Shown here piece after piece: positions 6,467-6,719 of a stretch of DNA of 6,719 nt; position 1 is the first letter of the stretch, and the number at the start of each line of letters is the position of its first letter. Both the position numbers and the translations under genes were made by a program. Below the pieces are notes generated by a model, which was not told the origin of the DNA, did not search any database, and saw only the letters and a list, made by a program, of their open reading frames with translations. This DNA is from Bdellovibrionales bacterium (GTDB lineage Bacteria; Bdellovibrionota; UBA2361; JAGRAS01): positions 1 through 6,719 of the forward strand of contig JAGRAS010000095.1 in assembly GCA_020434465.1 (NCBI GenBank), read 5' to 3'.

Positions 6467-6546
6467 TTACCGTTAGGTTTGATATCTGCTGTCGCTGGCT
6501 ATAAGTAAAATCTGCGTTAGCAGATTTGCCAGCAATAAAACGGTAA
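6467..6546. other. Three-tier nested inverted-repeat structure (possible structured RNA)
   Basis: Three perfect inverted repeats are nested around one centre. The outer pair is TTACCGTT (6467-6474) with AACGGTAA (6539-6546). The middle pair is GCTGGC (6494-6499) with GCCAGC (6528-6533). The inner pair is AAATCTGC (6508-6515) with GCAGATTT (6520-6527), closing a GTTA loop. The middle and inner 3' arms are directly adjacent, so the two stems stack with an 8-base bulge on the 5' side. The stretch ATCTGC also occurs at 6484-6489 and could replace 6510-6515 in pairing with GCAGAT, giving an alternative fold. No T-run follows, so it is not a terminator. It does not match tRNA, tmRNA, RNase P or SRP RNA signatures that I know. 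It could be an RNA leader, a small RNA or a DNA cruciform. Confidence 0.5.
6473..6500 (+). repeat. Inverted copy of window positions 1-28
   Basis: This 28-base segment matches the reverse complement of 1-28 at 24 positions. The differences are at 6481, 6488, 6497 and 6498. Shared blocks are TTAGGTTT, ATATCT and CTGTCGCT. The TTAGGTTT block also occurs immediately upstream at 6460-6467. It overlaps the 5' half of the nested inverted repeats, suggesting that a larger repeated unit is truncated by the window edge on the left. Confidence 0.65.
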
Positions 6547-6554
6547 TTTCTATT
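6526..6554 (+). promoter_or_regulatory. Possible promoter of the partial gene
   Basis: TTGCCA (6526-6531, 5 of 6 to the -35 consensus) and TCTATT (6549-6554, 4 of 6 to the -10 consensus) are 17 bases apart. Transcription would begin near 6561 and leave a leader of roughly 58 bases containing the TAATGTCGCT motif. The -35 box overlaps the 3' arms of the nested inverted repeats. Weak evidence. Confidence 0.22.
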
Positions 6555-6595
6555 GTCGAGGACTATATACAAAGAAGATTTGTAACTTAAAAGTA

Positions 6596-6610
6596 AAACT
6601 TAATGTCGCT
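6596..6610 (+). repeat. 15-base direct repeat shared with the murA upstream region
   Basis: AAACTTAATGTCGCT here and AAACCTAATGTCGCT at 21-35 agree at 14 of 15 positions and both lie just before an ATG-started gene: 8 bases before the ATG at 6619, and 34 bases before murA. Each contains ATG TCG CT, opening a short reading frame that ends at or next to the start codon of the following gene. Confidence 0.55.
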
Positions 6611-6618
6611 CGGTACAA

Positions 6619-6719
6619 ATGGATAGTAATCAAATAAATGATAAGGCGCATCCTCAAGGGGATATAGTTTTTTTTCGCCATTTTCTTTCACTTGGTCCTG
6701 AAATACTATTATTTATTAT
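6619..6719 (+). CDS. 5' fragment of an unidentified, probably membrane, protein
   Basis: An open frame starts at ATG 6619 and runs off the window after 33 codons. The peptide begins MDSNQINDKAHPQGDIVFF, a polar start, then turns hydrophobic (FLSLGPEILLFI), as for the first membrane segment of an integral membrane protein. The PEILL stretch is reminiscent of the N-terminus of NuoN-type NADH-quinone oxidoreductase subunits, but 33 residues cannot settle this and no name is given. An in-frame TAA at 6601-6603 means the start lies at 6619 unless a non-ATG codon in between is used. No SD is seen. It diverges from dus across a 264-base non-coding region rich in repeats. Confidence 0.5.
   Translation, partial: MDSNQINDKAHPQGDIVFFRHFLSLGPEILLFI

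Noticed and set aside
6472..6478. GTTAGGT resembles the GTTRRRY core of an integron attC site
   Set aside because: No matching RYYYAAC partner at a suitable distance and no integrase or cassette layout in the window.
6355..6618. Possible tRNA, tmRNA, RNase P or SRP RNA gene in the divergent spacer
   Set aside because: None of the conserved arms or loops of these RNAs is present; only an unassigned nested inverted repeat is seen.

Overview
The window is AT-rich and gene-dense. It holds six complete protein genes, the first 33 codons of a seventh, and two non-coding stretches, a short one at the left end and a longer one near the right end. The gene set points to a Gram-negative, proteobacterium-related organism: a DnaA-inactivator (Hda) homologue with a sliding-clamp peptide, MurA, a DUF503/YlxP protein and a beta-CASP nuclease. 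Low GC, mostly SD-less starts and an eukaryote-like vitamin K-carboxylase homologue would fit an uncultured, perhaps aquatic, delta-type lineage. I cannot name the taxon from the sequence alone.

Plus-strand block (70-3843): murA, an hda-like AAA+ gene, a vitamin K-dependent gamma-carboxylase-like (HTTM) membrane protein and a DUF503 protein. They are separated by only 9, 17 and 4 bases, so they probably form one transcript. MurA carries Asp in place of the usual active-site Cys, the substitution known to give intrinsic fosfomycin insensitivity. The carboxylase-like protein keeps residues that align with the catalytic Lys218 and His160 of human GGCX, but ends after the part homologous to the first two thirds of that enzyme.

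Minus-strand block (6354-3862): a tRNA-dihydrouridine synthase followed by a CPSF73/YSH1-type metallo-beta-lactamase/beta-CASP RNase. Both act on RNA and may be co-transcribed. The two blocks converge at 3843/3862 with no strong terminator. Identical 13-bp palindromes sit at the two ends of the beta-CASP gene.

The non-coding ends (1-69 and 6355-6618) are the least ordinary part. They share repeat modules. The segment at 6473-6500 matches the reverse complement of 1-28 at 24 of 28 positions. A 15-mer is repeated in direct orientation at 14 of 15 positions just upstream of murA and of the partial gene at 6619. The right-hand region also contains a three-tier nested set of perfect inverted repeats (6467-6546) that could fold as a structured RNA or cruciform. 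This looks like a dispersed, structured intergenic element that I do not recognise, and it is the best candidate here for something undescribed.
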